The translations under genes and the position numbers were made by a program. This document shows positions 8,914 through 18,630 of a stretch of DNA of 64,000 nt, in pieces. How positions within the stretch are numbered: position 1 is the stretch's first letter; each line of letters starts with the position of its first letter. The DNA comes from Melioribacteraceae bacterium (GTDB lineage Bacteria > Bacteroidota > Ignavibacteria > Ignavibacteriales > Melioribacteraceae): the NCBI GenBank assembly GCA_021739765.1, contig JAIPBD010000008.1, positions 123,876-187,875 on the forward strand, read 5' to 3'. The notes under the pieces were generated by a model that had not been told where the DNA came from, searched no databases, and saw nothing but the letters and a program-made list of their open reading frames with translations.

Positions 8914-9894
8914 TTGAACAATAATTATAATTCACTAAAATTAGTCATTTTCGGCGCGGGAAGATGGGGTAAAAACCATATAAAAACCGCCGCTTCGTTA
9001 TTACCAAACGAAAATATAACAGTAGTTGATTTAAACCCAAGTACTGGAGAATTGGTTAATTCCATTTCTGATAAAATTGATTTTACATCAAACTTTGAAC
9101 ATTCTGCATTGGACTTTAATATTGCTATTGTCGCTACGCCTGCGGAGACGCATTATCAATTAGCCAAAGATCTACTCAATTCCGGTAAACATGTTTTAGT
9201 TGAAAAACCGATAACGTTAAGAGCGGATGAAGCCGGAGAATTAGAAGAATTATCTATAAAGAAGAACCTGAAATTGATGGTTGGTCATGTTTTGTTATAC
9301 CATCCTGCAATTATAGAAATGAAAAAGAAAATTCAGAATGGTTTAATTGGCGATCTACAATACATTTATAGCAACCGTCTGAATCTCGGCGCGATTCGCA
9401 GTGAAGAAAATAGTCTTTGGTCATTTGCGCCACATGATATCTCGATTATTCAGAGTATTGTTAATGATAATCCTACTTCAATTCATGCTCACGGCGGTGA
9501 TTTTATTCAAAACGGAATTGAAGATACTACTCTTACATTTTTGACTTATCCAAACAATATCAAAGCCCATATATTTGTCAGTTGGTTACATCCATTTAAA
9601 GAGCAAAGATTAGTTGTTATCGGTGATAAAGGAATGATAGTCTTCGAAGATTCACTTAAAACGAATAAATTAAAATTTTATAAGAAGGGTTTTGAAGTTA
9701 AAAACGGTACGGTTGAAAAATTTGACAGTGAATTTGAAGTTGTTGATTTCAATTCAGACAAACAACCACTATCTGAAGAACACAGACATTTTTATGATTC
9801 TGTATTAAATGATACTCAACCACTTACTGATGGCAAACACGCAGCCGAAGTGTTGAAGATATTGGAAGAAGCTACAAAATCGCTTAAAAATTGA
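8914..9894 (+). CDS. wbpB: Gfo/Idh/MocA oxidoreductase, WbpB-like 3-dehydrogenase
   Basis: A predicted NAD(P)-dependent enzyme oxidising C3 of UDP-GlcNAcA, the second step of the diacetamido-uronate pathway. The Rossmann motif GAGRWGKNH lies at residues 14-22, the family EKP motif at 97-99 and a catalytic-type APHDIS further on. The TTG at 8914 is preferred because AGAGAGG lies 5 nt upstream; an in-frame TTG at 8893 would add seven residues. Length 326 is normal. The WbpD-like acetyltransferase follows after about 220 bp. Gfo/Idh enzymes are diverse, so the exact substrate rests on the neighbours. Confidence 0.8.
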   Translation: MNNNYNSLKLVIFGAGRWGKNHIKTAASLLPNENITVVDLNPSTGELVNSISDKIDFTSNFEHSALDFNIAIVATPAETHYQLAKDLLNSGKHVLVEKPITLRADEAGELEELSIKKNLKLMVGHVLLYHPAIIEMKKKIQNGLIGDLQYIYSNRLNLGAIRSEENSLWSFAPHDISIIQSIVNDNPTSIHAHGGDFIQNGIEDTTLTFLTYPNNIKAHIFVSWLHPFKEQRLVVIGDKGMIVFEDSLKTNKLKFYKKGFEVKNGTVEKFDSEFEVVDFNSDKQPLSEEHRHFYDSVLNDTQPLTDGKHAAEVLKILEEATKSLKN

Positions 9895-10118
9895 GTCCTG
9901 GATTGAAGCGAGAAAACTTGTCAATGAAATTTATGAAGTAACAAATTGTGGAGAATCTTATAAAGATTTTTGATTAACGGATCAGATTAATAATTTCTTA
10001 ACCCCAATTTTAATCTAAGCAACCGTATAAATACTGAAAGATTTCACTGGTAGAAACATCCTTATACATTCATTCAATTTCATGTATACATTCAATAAAA
10101 TAATTATGGTATTTCCTT

Positions 10119-10724
10119 ATGGCAGCAACTAATTCGAATTCTAGCTCTAACTACTACGTCGACTCTCACGCTATCGTAGACGAAAACGTGAATATTGGTG
10201 ACGGTACGAAAATCTGGCATTTTTCTCATGTTCAGAGTGGTTCAAAAATTGGCAAAAAATGTGTACTTGGGCAAAATGTTAATATTGGAAATAATGTCAC
10301 GATCGGAAATTTTGTCAAAATTCAGAATAATGTTTCGGTTTACGAAGGTGTAACTTTAGAAGATTATGTCTTTTGCGGTCCATCGATGGTTTTTACAAAT
10401 ATTCTTAATCCGCGAAGTAAATATCCTCAAGTTGGAGCTGAGTTTTATATTCCAACTTTGGTTAAGGAAGGTGCGTCATTGGGAGCAAATTGCACGATTG
10501 TTTGTGGGAATACAATTGGAAGATTTGCTATGGTTGGAGCAGGATCTGTTGTAACCAAAGATGTCCCGGATTTTGCTTTGGTAGTTGGTAATCCGGCTAG
10601 GATAATCGGCTGGTACTCCGAGGCAGGGAAGAAGTTAATATTTGATGAAGCAGGTATCGCATTTTGTGAAAGATCAAATAAGAGATACAGATTTGAGAGT
10701 AACTTAGTTCACGAAATAAGCTGA
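10119..10724 (+). CDS. wbpD: UDP-2-acetamido-3-amino-glucuronate N-acetyltransferase
   Basis: A 201-residue left-handed beta-helix acyltransferase with many hexapeptide repeats. The signature IWHFSHVQ near the N-terminus, LGQNVNIGNNVTIGN, KIQNNVSVY and VFCGPSMVFTN matches the WbpD/WlbB group, which acetylates the 3-amino group using acetyl-CoA. A serine/asparagine-rich leader of about 12 residues precedes the first turn. With the Gfo/Idh gene upstream and a WbpE-like aminotransferase at 58.8 kb, it completes UDP-GlcNAc(3NAc)A synthesis. Confidence 0.88.
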   Translation: MAATNSNSSSNYYVDSHAIVDENVNIGDGTKIWHFSHVQSGSKIGKKCVLGQNVNIGNNVTIGNFVKIQNNVSVYEGVTLEDYVFCGPSMVFTNILNPRSKYPQVGAEFYIPTLVKEGASLGANCTIVCGNTIGRFAMVGAGSVVTKDVPDFALVVGNPARIIGWYSEAGKKLIFDEAGIAFCERSNKRYRFESNLVHEIS

Positions 10725-10767
10725 TTTATCATGATTTGTTTTAGACAAATTTTAATGGGTAATTGTC

Positions 10768-10808
10768 ATCCCGAACCTACCTGCGGATTAAAAGTCATGT
10801 TTCGGGAT
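10768..10808. repeat. Interspersed palindrome, atcccgaa/ttcgggat unit
   Basis: Arms ATCCCGAA (10768-10775) and TTCGGGAT (10801-10808) are perfectly complementary. This is the same core as the units in 53.3-55.9 kb. Confidence 0.75.
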
Positions 10809-10879
10809 CTTGTTTTGAGAATCAATATATGATAATATAGATGTGTAATCTAATTGCGGTTATCTAAAATAATTTAGAC

Positions 10880-10955
10880 ACATGTCGCATCTACGAAGCT
10901 TGATAATGATTTTTTGAATAGATTCCTATAAACATGTCGTGGCTATGCCACTTTT
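10880..10955 (+). repeat. Roughly 75-bp dispersed repeat, copy A
   Basis: It shares catctacgaagct, gaatagatt.ctataaacatgtc and a terminal small hairpin (gtggctatgccac) with the copy at 11162-11240. Confidence 0.65.
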
Positions 10956-11161
10956 TAATTTAGTTTGAAATGAGTTAGGACTGTCTCAGATCAATATTTG
11001 TTTGTGAAAAAATTATGATTGTGTCAAGATCAAACTTTTAGATTTCAGTTTTCAGCTCCAGAGGAGCGGCATGTTGATAGATCAATTTAAAAGTAATAAC
11101 AATTGAGTTCCAATCGGAACGGCATATGCTTCTGCATTTTTGAGGCTGATGGAGTTGTCTT

Positions 11162-11240
11162 CATATGTAGCATCTACGAAGCTCGTTTGTTAGTAATTGA
11201 ATAGATTTCTATAAACATGTCACGGCGCTGCCGCTCTTTT
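11162..11240 (+). repeat. Roughly 75-bp dispersed repeat, copy B
   Basis: Second copy of the repeat at 10880-10955. The terminal hairpin sequence differs (cggcgctgccg) but still pairs, so structure is conserved better than sequence. Confidence 0.65.
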
Positions 11241-11509
11241 GAAAAGATTGAGATAACGTAATTGTTGAGATGCTGAATCGCGCCTGCCGTTAGCAGACAA
11301 GTTCAGCATGACAAAAAAGAAAAATGGTTCAGCGAGACAAAATGTAATGATGAATTGTCATCCCCAACCTGCTTACGGCAGGTAAGTTTGTTTCGGGATC
11401 TTCGGAATCAGCAAAATTGAGATACTGATCATGGCACATCGTGACAGCATGACTTACTGATAGAACTCAACGACTATGATAAATTTGACAAGATAAAAAT
11501 TCAAAAATT

Positions 11510-12652
11510 ATGAAAATACTAATAACCGGTGGTGCCGGATTTATTGGAAGTAATTTATGTGACCACTTTCTTTCGAAAGGGCATGAAGTTGTATGTCTTG
11601 ATAATTTAGCAACCGGATTCGAAAACAACATAAAGCACAATTATTCTGATCCAAAATTCAATTTTATTGAAGGTGATATTCGAAATTTAGCAACTTGTCA
11701 AGAAGCCATCTCCGGGTGTGATTTGGTCGCTCATCAAGCCGCGTTGGGTTCGGTACCGCGTTCAATTAAAGACCCGGCAACTACAAACCAAGTAAATATT
11801 GATGGTTTTCTGAACATGCTTATTGCATCCCGTGATGCAAAAGTTAAACGATTTGTTTATGCAGCAAGTTCAAGCACTTACGGTGATTCTAAAAAACTAC
11901 CAAAAGTCGAAGAGGAAATTGGGAAACCACTTTCTCCTTACGCAATAACGAAATATGTAAACGAGTTATACGCTGATGTTTTTGCTAAAACTTATGGAAT
12001 GCAATGTATCGGTTTGCGTTATTTTAATGTGTTCGGAAAAAGGCAAGATCCAAATGGCGCATACGCCGCTGTAATTCCCTTGTGGGTTAGTAAACTGATG
12101 AATCTTAAGTCACCGGTTATCAACGGTGATGGAAATTACAGCCGGGATTTTACTTTTATAGATAATGTTATCGAAGCTAATGAAAAAGCACTATTTAGAA
12201 GTGACGAAGATATTTTAAAGGGACTAAGAGAATATTATAATTTAGATTTAGATGAGCATAAATACTTGCTTCAAGATAAGAGCTCAACCATACCTGCCGG
12301 CAGGCATGATGAAAAAGATAAAAATGATCCACCGCGGCGGACTAAACGCGGAACGCTTTTTGCTGATACCTATTTCTTTTCGGAGGTATTCAACATAGCT
12401 TACGGCGGTAACACAACTTTGAATAATCTTTTTATGGCTCTGCGGAATAACTTATCAAAATTTGAAAAAAATATATCATCCATTGAGCCGGAATATGGAC
12501 CTTTCAGAGTCGGGGACATTCCTCATTCCCAAGCAAGTATTTTAAAAGCGCAGACAATTCTAGGATATGAACCTAAATTTGACGCTAAAACGGGATTTAG
12601 CATGGCCTCTGAATGGTATTTTAATGAGTTTGGAATGAGTAGTGATGAGTGA
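11510..12652 (+). CDS. wbpP: UDP-GlcNAc 4-epimerase, WbpP-like, with internal insertion
   Basis: This extended SDR probably interconverts UDP-GlcNAc/UDP-GalNAc or their uronic acids. The Rossmann motif GGAGFIG is at residues 7-13, and the catalytic Tyr-144/Lys-148 lie in [27 protein letters not shown] and [11 protein letters not shown] are typical of WbpP/TviC. It is 380 residues rather than about 340. Residues roughly 228-290, between [13 protein letters not shown] and EVFNIAYGG, form an insert of about 50 extra residues, polar and low in hydrophobics. The DNA of that insert contains two 12-bp GC-rich palindromes of the interspersed type. The frame is preserved, so the protein is probably still made. 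Confidence 0.88.
   Translation: MKILITGGAGFIGSNLCDHFLSKGHEVVCLDNLATGFENNIKHNYSDPKFNFIEGDIRNLATCQEAISGCDLVAHQAALGSVPRSIKDPATTNQVNIDGFLNMLIASRDAKVKRFVYAASSSTYGDSKKLPKVEEEIGKPLSPYAITKYVNELYADVFAKTYGMQCIGLRYFNVFGKRQDPNGAYAAVIPLWVSKLMNLKSPVINGDGNYSRDFTFIDNVIEANEKALFRSDEDILKGLREYYNLDLDEHKYLLQDKSSTIPAGRHDEKDKNDPPRRTKRGTLFADTYFFSEVFNIAYGGNTTLNNLFMALRNNLSKFEKNISSIEPEYGPFRVGDIPHSQASILKAQTILGYEPKFDAKTGFSMASEWYFNEFGMSSDE
12293..12304. repeat. Palindrome inside the epimerase coding sequence
   Basis: Perfect 12-bp palindrome cctgccggcagg, translated as part of TIPAGR. The same core occurs in intergenic units at 53.3 and 53.7 kb. Confidence 0.8.
12329..12340. repeat. Second palindrome inside the epimerase coding sequence
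   Basis: ccaccgcggcgg is palindromic with one mismatched pair. It lies 36 bp after the first palindrome, within the same protein insertion. Confidence 0.65.
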
Positions 12653-12905
12653 TGAGGGAAAAGTGAGGTAGGAAGGGATGATGCTATATATAACACCATC
12701 CCGTGATGAAGTTAGTTTGAGATGTACAATGTGTACGAATAATGAATAGGATTGTTTAAAGAATCTACCGTTAGTACTACTGATACTGCGGTATGATTTT
12801 GATAACCGGCGTATAAACCGGAATGTTGATCTAACAGGATATTTTGAACGACAATATTGGAATTGAATTTATATAATTAGTAGATAAAAGTAGAGTTAAG
12901 GAATT

Positions 12906-13967
12906 ATGTCTAAAATATTAATAACCGGAACAGCCGGTTTTATTGGCTTTCATTTGGTAAATAAACTACTTAAAGAAACAGATTGGGAAATTATAGGGCT
13001 CGATAACGTAAATGATTATTATGATGTTAAGTTAAAATTTGCCAGGCTAACTGAAACTGGAATAGATAGAGCGAAAATCGAGAACAATACAATCACACAA
13101 TCATACATCCATTCAAACTATTGTTTTATAAAACTTGATCTAACTGATAAAGAAAATTTAATCAATTTATTTAAAGAAGAAAAATTCGATTATATTATTC
13201 ATCTTGCTGCTCAACCCGGAGTAAGATATTCATTAGAAAACCCAGAAGCTTATATAGAGAGTAATATAACTGGATTTCTAAATATTTTGGAATGTTGTCG
13301 TCATTACCCTGTAAAACATTTAGTTTTTGCTTCTTCAAGTTCAGTTTATGGAAATAATAAAAAGGTTCCTTTCAGTGAACTTGATAGTGTCGATCATCCA
13401 ATATCTTTGTATGCTGCGACTAAAAAATCAAATGAGTTAATGGCACACACATATTCCCATTTATTCCAGATCCCCATGACAGGATTGAGATTTTTTACTG
13501 TTTATGGTCCTTGGGGTCGGCCTGATATGGCTGCATTTATTTTTGCCAGAAAAATTATGGAAGGTGAGGAGATCGAAGTTTATAATTTTGGAGAAATGGA
13601 ACGAGATTTTACTTTTGTTGATGATATCGTCGGGATACTACCGAAGATATTGGAATCACCTTCAGTTGGGAATTCAGACTACTTATCCAATACTGATGCA
13701 AAATTTGGGGTTTACAACATAGGCGGTAATAATCCTGTAAAAATAGATTATTTTATTCAACTATTAGAAGCCGCACTGGGAAAGAAGGCTAGAAGAAAAT
13801 TTTCAAGCATTCAACCTGGAGATGTTAAAGTTACATATGCTGATCTTGAGAAGATATCAAATGATTTTGGTTATTCGCCCAAAGTTAATATCGAGGAAGG
13901 AATATCAAAATTTATTCATTGGTTTGAAAGGTATTACGCCGATTTTCTAGATGTGACCGAAAATTGA
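12906..13967 (+). CDS. UDP-glucuronate 4-epimerase
   Basis: Extended SDR of 353 residues interconverting UDP-GlcA and UDP-GalA. It has GTAGFIGFHL at the N-terminus, the diagnostic GLDNVNDYYDVKLK loop, AAQPGVRYS and ASSSSVYG. The catalytic Tyr-169/Lys-173 lie in LYAATKKSNE, followed by FFTVYGPWGRPDMA. These match the CapI/LspL type of glucuronate epimerase closely. It is the first gene of the long plus-strand run and touches the next gene. Confidence 0.9.
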   Translation: MSKILITGTAGFIGFHLVNKLLKETDWEIIGLDNVNDYYDVKLKFARLTETGIDRAKIENNTITQSYIHSNYCFIKLDLTDKENLINLFKEEKFDYIIHLAAQPGVRYSLENPEAYIESNITGFLNILECCRHYPVKHLVFASSSSVYGNNKKVPFSELDSVDHPISLYAATKKSNELMAHTYSHLFQIPMTGLRFFTVYGPWGRPDMAAFIFARKIMEGEEIEVYNFGEMERDFTFVDDIVGILPKILESPSVGNSDYLSNTDAKFGVYNIGGNNPVKIDYFIQLLEAALGKKARRKFSSIQPGDVKVTYADLEKISNDFGYSPKVNIEEGISKFIHWFERYYADFLDVTEN

Positions 13968-13972
13968 TTCCA

Positions 13973-15454
13973 ATGAAAGACAGATTTATATCGAATCGAC
14001 AGATTTCAAATTATGGAAATGACTTGCTAGACGGTTTTAGTAAAAAAAGTATTTACGCTGAAATATTTCAGATGACAATGCTACTTATTATCTCTGCTTT
14101 AGTTGTAAATGTCTTTACTCCAATTAGGGGGCCGTTCTTTTTCTTTCTTTATATTTTTGTCTGGAGGACACGAAGAGATTATTTTTGGTTTGCCTTTTTT
14201 TTTGCTATTTCAAATGAACCTGCTAATCTGTTTTTGACCTCATCTGTTGAATCAACAGCAAGACTACCTATTTTTAATATTTTACCTTCAACAAGTTTTT
14301 CAGTTTTCGATTTGTATTTTTTTGTAATTTTATTTAAAGCCCTTCATTTAAAAAAGCTCCAGTGGCCTATCTTATCTGACCCATTTTATAAATTTGTGTT
14401 TTTTAGTTTTCTATTGGGCTCTTTTTCAGCAATTCTTCTTGGGACTCCATTTACAGTCTATATTAAAAATATAAGGGCTATATCATATTATCTAATTGCG
14501 CTTTCCCTGATTGGATTATTTAAGAATTTTACTGATATTATTAAGATTGGATATGTTTTAGTTCCATTTTTTATAATAGTTTTATTCGATCAGTTTTACT
14601 CTTTATTTGCAGGGTCATTAACGATAGCGGAAATTATTAATCCAGTTTATGTTGGGTCCGAAAAAGTTACAGATATTATGACTGGAGCGATAAGACCCGT
14701 TATGAGAGGTGTATATATTGTATTTTTCGAATTAATTATAGGACTAACTCTTCTTGGTAATCGTCAATTTAGATTGACAAAAAATATTGCTTCTATATTT
14801 ATTGGAGTCTCGGTTCTGTCCATTATTCTATCTGGAACAAGGAGCTGGATTGTAATATATTTTGTAATCGTATTTATTTATTTCAAAAATACTAAGCAAA
14901 TAAAAGCTCTCTTAAGTTTAACGATTCTTACATCAATCGTAGCATTTTTGTTCGCTCTTCTTGGAACTTTTGATTTTAACTTTGTAATAACTAGAATATT
15001 TTCTTTTGTGGATGCTATCATCAGTGGCGAACTTCTAAATTATAGTACTTTTGGTAGCCGAATAAATAACGAACTTAAATATTTACTCGCTGGTGTCAAA
15101 ATTAGTCCCATTTTCGGTGTAGGATTTTCAAATTATTTACTGATTTACTATACTGATGACCTGGGTGTTCCAAACACACTTCTAGCATTTGGAGTTGTAG
15201 GTTTAATACTTTTTATCTTAGTACTAATACTGATGATTTTTAAGATTAAAGCGCTCCTTAACTCTTTTACTGATTCTAAAAGTGAGTTTAAGAGCTTGCT
15301 GCCTTTCTATGGAGCTTTTGTTGGAATGCTATTCGGTTATTTTACAACACTAGATTTTTTTAATTTTTTTATGCAAGAAAAAGTATTTTTCATTGTATTA
15401 CTCTTTGTTGGAATGGAAATGATACTTAAAAAAAATATATATATATTTAAATAA
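13973..15454 (+). CDS. O-antigen polymerase/ligase-like membrane protein (Wzy family)
   Basis: About 490 residues with ten or more hydrophobic helices. The region SGTRSWIVIYF followed by a large periplasmic-type loop and GSRINNELKYLLAG..PIFGVGFSNY fits the Wzy_C/O-antigen ligase family (PF04932), which joins undecaprenyl-linked repeat units or transfers polymer to an acceptor. The ATG at 13973 is preferred; an in-frame TTG at 13964 overlaps the previous stop. Polymerase and ligase cannot be told apart by sequence. A second family member lies on the minus strand at 55.8-57.1 kb. Confidence 0.8.
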   Translation: MKDRFISNRQISNYGNDLLDGFSKKSIYAEIFQMTMLLIISALVVNVFTPIRGPFFFFLYIFVWRTRRDYFWFAFFFAISNEPANLFLTSSVESTARLPIFNILPSTSFSVFDLYFFVILFKALHLKKLQWPILSDPFYKFVFFSFLLGSFSAILLGTPFTVYIKNIRAISYYLIALSLIGLFKNFTDIIKIGYVLVPFFIIVLFDQFYSLFAGSLTIAEIINPVYVGSEKVTDIMTGAIRPVMRGVYIVFFELIIGLTLLGNRQFRLTKNIASIFIGVSVLSIILSGTRSWIVIYFVIVFIYFKNTKQIKALLSLTILTSIVAFLFALLGTFDFNFVITRIFSFVDAIISGELLNYSTFGSRINNELKYLLAGVKISPIFGVGFSNYLLIYYTDDLGVPNTLLAFGVVGLILFILVLILMIFKIKALLNSFTDSKSEFKSLLPFYGAFVGMLFGYFTTLDFFNFFMQEKVFFIVLLFVGMEMILKKNIYIFK

Positions 15455-15463
15455 GGTGGCTCG

Positions 15464-16243
15464 ATGAAAGTAATTATCTTATGCGGTGGGATGGGAACTC
15501 GACTAAGGGAAGAAACCGAATACAAACCCAAACCCATGGTAGAGATTGGTGGCAAACCAATTCTCTGGCACATAATGAAAATTTATGCTTCATATGGTTA
15601 TAAAGATTTTATACTAGCTCTGGGATATAAGGGAGACATTATACGTGATTATTTTCTTAATTATTACTCCTATAACAACGATTTTACAGTACACCTTGGC
15701 AATGAAGAGAAAATTGTTGTTCATAACAAGCATGATGAGCGTGACTGGAAAGTAACTCTGGTGGAAACTGGTGATGAATCAATGACTGGATACAGAGTTA
15801 AACTTGCAGGAAAATACGTGTGTGAGAATAATTTTATGCTTACATATGGCGATGCAGTTGCTGATATCAATATCAAGGAACTTGTTAACTTTCATAAAAA
15901 ACTGAACACAATTGGCACTGTCACAGGCGTTTATCCTCCTTCTAGATTTGGTGATTTAGAATTAAATGAAAATTTCGTTAGCAAGTTTAAGCAAAAAAAG
16001 AAGGACGTTTTAAATCAATCTCCAATAAATGGTGGATTTTTCGTCTTTAAACGAGAATTTTTAGATTTACTGCCCAATGATCCTACTGCTGACCTTGAGG
16101 GGCAAGCTATGCAAATAATTACTGATACCAACCAACTAACAGTATATAAACACAAAAGCTTTTGGCAAAGTATGGATACTTTTCGTGAGTATAAGCTCTT
16201 GAATGATATTTGGAGAAATGATCCAATATGGAAGGTTTGGTAG
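15464..16243 (+). CDS. rfbF: Glucose-1-phosphate cytidylyltransferase
   Basis: It makes CDP-glucose from CTP and glucose 1-phosphate, the committed step to CDP-3,6-dideoxyhexoses. The N-terminal GGMGTRLREETEYKPKPM is the specific signature of RfbF/DdhA. Length of 259 residues matches the family, and NGGFFVFK and a C-terminal WQSMDTFREY are also typical. AAGGTGG precedes the start. The next gene encodes the dehydratase of the same pathway, 4 nt downstream. Confidence 0.95.
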   Translation: MKVIILCGGMGTRLREETEYKPKPMVEIGGKPILWHIMKIYASYGYKDFILALGYKGDIIRDYFLNYYSYNNDFTVHLGNEEKIVVHNKHDERDWKVTLVETGDESMTGYRVKLAGKYVCENNFMLTYGDAVADINIKELVNFHKKLNTIGTVTGVYPPSRFGDLELNENFVSKFKQKKKDVLNQSPINGGFFVFKREFLDLLPNDPTADLEGQAMQIITDTNQLTVYKHKSFWQSMDTFREYKLLNDIWRNDPIWKVW

Positions 16244-16247
16244 AAAC

Positions 16248-17315
16248 ATGTTTCTTGATTATAAAAATAGAAATATCTTAGTTACTGGACATACTGGATT
16301 TAAAGGATCATGGCTGACAATATGGCTAGAAAGATTAGGAGCAAATATCTCAGGATTATCCCTGGAACCTTATACTTCAGATGATAATTTTGTATTAAGT
16401 TCATTGGAAAAAAGAATTAATCACCATATTGGAGATATCCGAGATTCCCAAAAAGTGAATGAAGTTATTGAAATAGAACAACCAGAAATCATTTTTCATT
16501 TAGCAGCGCAACCTTTAGTGCTCGGGAGTTATAAGAATCCTTTGGAAACCATCGAAACAAATACCTTGGGTACGGCAAATATTCTTGAAGCTTTTAGAAA
16601 TAGTAAAATAGCACAAGTCTTAATAATAATAACTACAGATAAAGTTTATCAAAATAATGAATGGATTTGGGGATATCGAGAGAATGACATTATCGGAGGC
16701 AAGGACCCTTATAGCGCAAGTAAAGCTGCATGTGAGATTATTACGGAGTCTTATATCTCTTCGTTTTTTACTACCGCTAGTAATAAATACGTTGCTTCAG
16801 CCAGAGCTGGTAATGTAATTGGGGGGGGAGATTGGTCAGAAAATCGTATTATTCCAGACTGTATAAAATCAATAGAAAAAGATGAAGTCATTAGTATCCG
16901 AAATCCACGTGCAACCAGACCTTGGCAACATGTGCTCGAACCTCTTGCTGGATATTTGATGTTGGGCCAAAAGTTATTAAATGGTAAGTCTGATTTTGTA
17001 GGTGCGTGGAATTTTGGTCCAAACTACGAAAATAATAAATCAGTTGAAGAATTGGTTGAAAAGTTTCTTGTAGAATATGGTAAAGGTAGTTTTGAAATTC
17101 GCCAAATCGCAAATTATCCCAAGGAATCAAATTATTTGTTCTTAGATATAACCAAATCGAGGAATATACTTAAATGGGAGCCTATCTTTACATTTGATAA
17201 AACTTTGGCGCTTACTGCTGACTGGTACAAGAATTATAAAACTGAATCAGTAATAAATATTGTAAATAATCAAATATCAGAATATGAAAGTAAATGGAAG
17301 TCGAATCATGAATAA
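16248..17315 (+). CDS. rfbG: CDP-glucose 4,6-dehydratase
   Basis: Extended SDR converting CDP-glucose to CDP-4-keto-6-deoxyglucose. VTGHTGFKGSWL lies near residue 12, TTDKVYQNNEWIWGYRENDIIGGKDPYSASKAACE includes the dehydratase Thr-Asp-Lys and Tyr-xxx-Lys residues, and RAGNVIGGGDW is diagnostic of RfbG. The ATG at 16248, just after the rfbF stop, gives 355 residues and begins at the conserved N-terminus; an upstream in-frame ATG at 16203 would overlap rfbF. Confidence 0.95.
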   Translation: MFLDYKNRNILVTGHTGFKGSWLTIWLERLGANISGLSLEPYTSDDNFVLSSLEKRINHHIGDIRDSQKVNEVIEIEQPEIIFHLAAQPLVLGSYKNPLETIETNTLGTANILEAFRNSKIAQVLIIITTDKVYQNNEWIWGYRENDIIGGKDPYSASKAACEIITESYISSFFTTASNKYVASARAGNVIGGGDWSENRIIPDCIKSIEKDEVISIRNPRATRPWQHVLEPLAGYLMLGQKLLNGKSDFVGAWNFGPNYENNKSVEELVEKFLVEYGKGSFEIRQIANYPKESNYLFLDITKSRNILKWEPIFTFDKTLALTADWYKNYKTESVINIVNNQISEYESKWKSNHE

Positions 17316-18630
17316 AGAGAACACAACTGCTATACGAAATGAAATTCTTGAGCTAACAAAAAAGTACTATTTTGAAAAGTTCAGAAACGTCAAATTTGAA
17401 AAGGGAGTTAGTCATGTTAACTATGCTGGAAGAGTATTTGATGAAAAGGAATTAATCAATCTAGTTGATTCATCTTTAGACTTTTGGTTGACCGAGGGTC
17501 GTTTTACAGAAGAGTTTACTGAAAAAATTTCGGAGTTTTTGGATTTAGAATATATTTTTTTGGTGAATTCGGGTTCCTCGGCTAATTTAGTGGCGCTTTC
17601 TGCATTAACATCAAAACGGTTAGGTGAACGAAGGCTTCAACAAGGTGATGAAGTTATTTCAGTCGCAGCAGGTTTTCCTGCAACTGTGACACCGATAATC
17701 CAGAATAACCTTGTGCCAGTTTTTGTTGATGTTGACATTCCCACTTACAATATCGATACTGAGAAATTAAAACATGCAATTAATGAAAAAACTAAATGTA
17801 TATTTATTGCCCATACTCTTGGTAATCCCTTTAATCTGGAAAAGGTTATGAGAATTGCAAAGGACAACAAACTCTGGGTTATCGAAGATAATTGTGACGC
17901 TTTCGGAAGCAAATATAAAAATAAATATACTGGCACTTTTGGTGATATCTCAACTATCTCTTTTTACCCGGCACACCATATAACCACAGGAGAAGGTGGT
18001 GCCGTTTGTACGAATGATGATTTATTGTCGAAAATTATCAAGTCATTTAGAGACTGGGGAAGGGATTGTTATTGTGCTTCAGGTGAGAATAATACTTGCG
18101 GTAAAAGATTTTCACAGAAATTTTGTGATTTACCTTACGGTTATGATCATAAGTATGTTTATTCAGAGATTGGTTATAATTTAAAAATGACCGATATGCA
18201 AGCTGCAATAGGTGCTGCCCAAATGGATAAATTGTCAAGTTTTACTCATGATAGAAAACTGAACTTTTCGAAGTATAATGAGATATTTGCAAAGTATAAA
18301 AAGTATTTTATACTTCCTGAAGCAACAGAATATTCAGATCCTTCATGGTTCAGTTATATAATAACCGTGAAGCATGATGCTCCATTCAAAAAAGATGAGT
18401 TAGTACGGTTTCTTGATTCCAATTTGATCGAAACTCGGAATTTATTTGCCGGAAATATGACCAAACAACCGCTGCTTGAAGATCAGAATTATCGAATAGC
18501 ATCAGATTTAACTAACACTGACTATATTATGAATAATACGTTCTTTCTCGGCACATTTCCTGGTAATACTAGTGAAAAACTAGTTTATATCGATGAAAAA
18601 ATTAATGAATTTTTGGAAAAATTTGAATGA
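17308..18630 (+). CDS. rfbH: CDP-4-keto-6-deoxyglucose 3-dehydrase (E1)
   Basis: This PMP- and [2Fe-2S]-dependent enzyme removes the C3 hydroxyl. The DegT-fold lysine is replaced by histidine (FYPAHHITTGEGG, His-223), as in E1/RfbH. Cysteines at 196, 254, 256 and 264 give the exact C-x57-C-x-C-x7-C iron-sulphur pattern of E1. The ATG at 17308 is chosen because GGAAG lies about 8 nt upstream; an alternative ATG at 17284 adds eight residues. It overlaps rfbG by 8 nt and the reductase by 4 nt, so it is translationally coupled. Confidence 0.95.
   Translation: MNKENTTAIRNEILELTKKYYFEKFRNVKFEKGVSHVNYAGRVFDEKELINLVDSSLDFWLTEGRFTEEFTEKISEFLDLEYIFLVNSGSSANLVALSALTSKRLGERRLQQGDEVISVAAGFPATVTPIIQNNLVPVFVDVDIPTYNIDTEKLKHAINEKTKCIFIAHTLGNPFNLEKVMRIAKDNKLWVIEDNCDAFGSKYKNKYTGTFGDISTISFYPAHHITTGEGGAVCTNDDLLSKIIKSFRDWGRDCYCASGENNTCGKRFSQKFCDLPYGYDHKYVYSEIGYNLKMTDMQAAIGAAQMDKLSSFTHDRKLNFSKYNEIFAKYKKYFILPEATEYSDPSWFSYIITVKHDAPFKKDELVRFLDSNLIETRNLFAGNMTKQPLLEDQNYRIASDLTNTDYIMNNTFFLGTFPGNTSEKLVYIDEKINEFLEKFE

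Larger units (their letters stand above)
10725..11509. other. Repeat-filled intergenic region
   Basis: No credible gene in 785 bp. It contains two families of short repeats. The first is atcccgaa...ttcgggat palindromes, at 10768-10808 (with cctacctgcgg inside) and a variant at 11360-11399 (with CCTGC/GCAGG hairpin 11368-11382). The second is a roughly 75-bp repeat at 10880-10955 and 11162-11240 associated with small hairpins. Confidence 0.7.
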
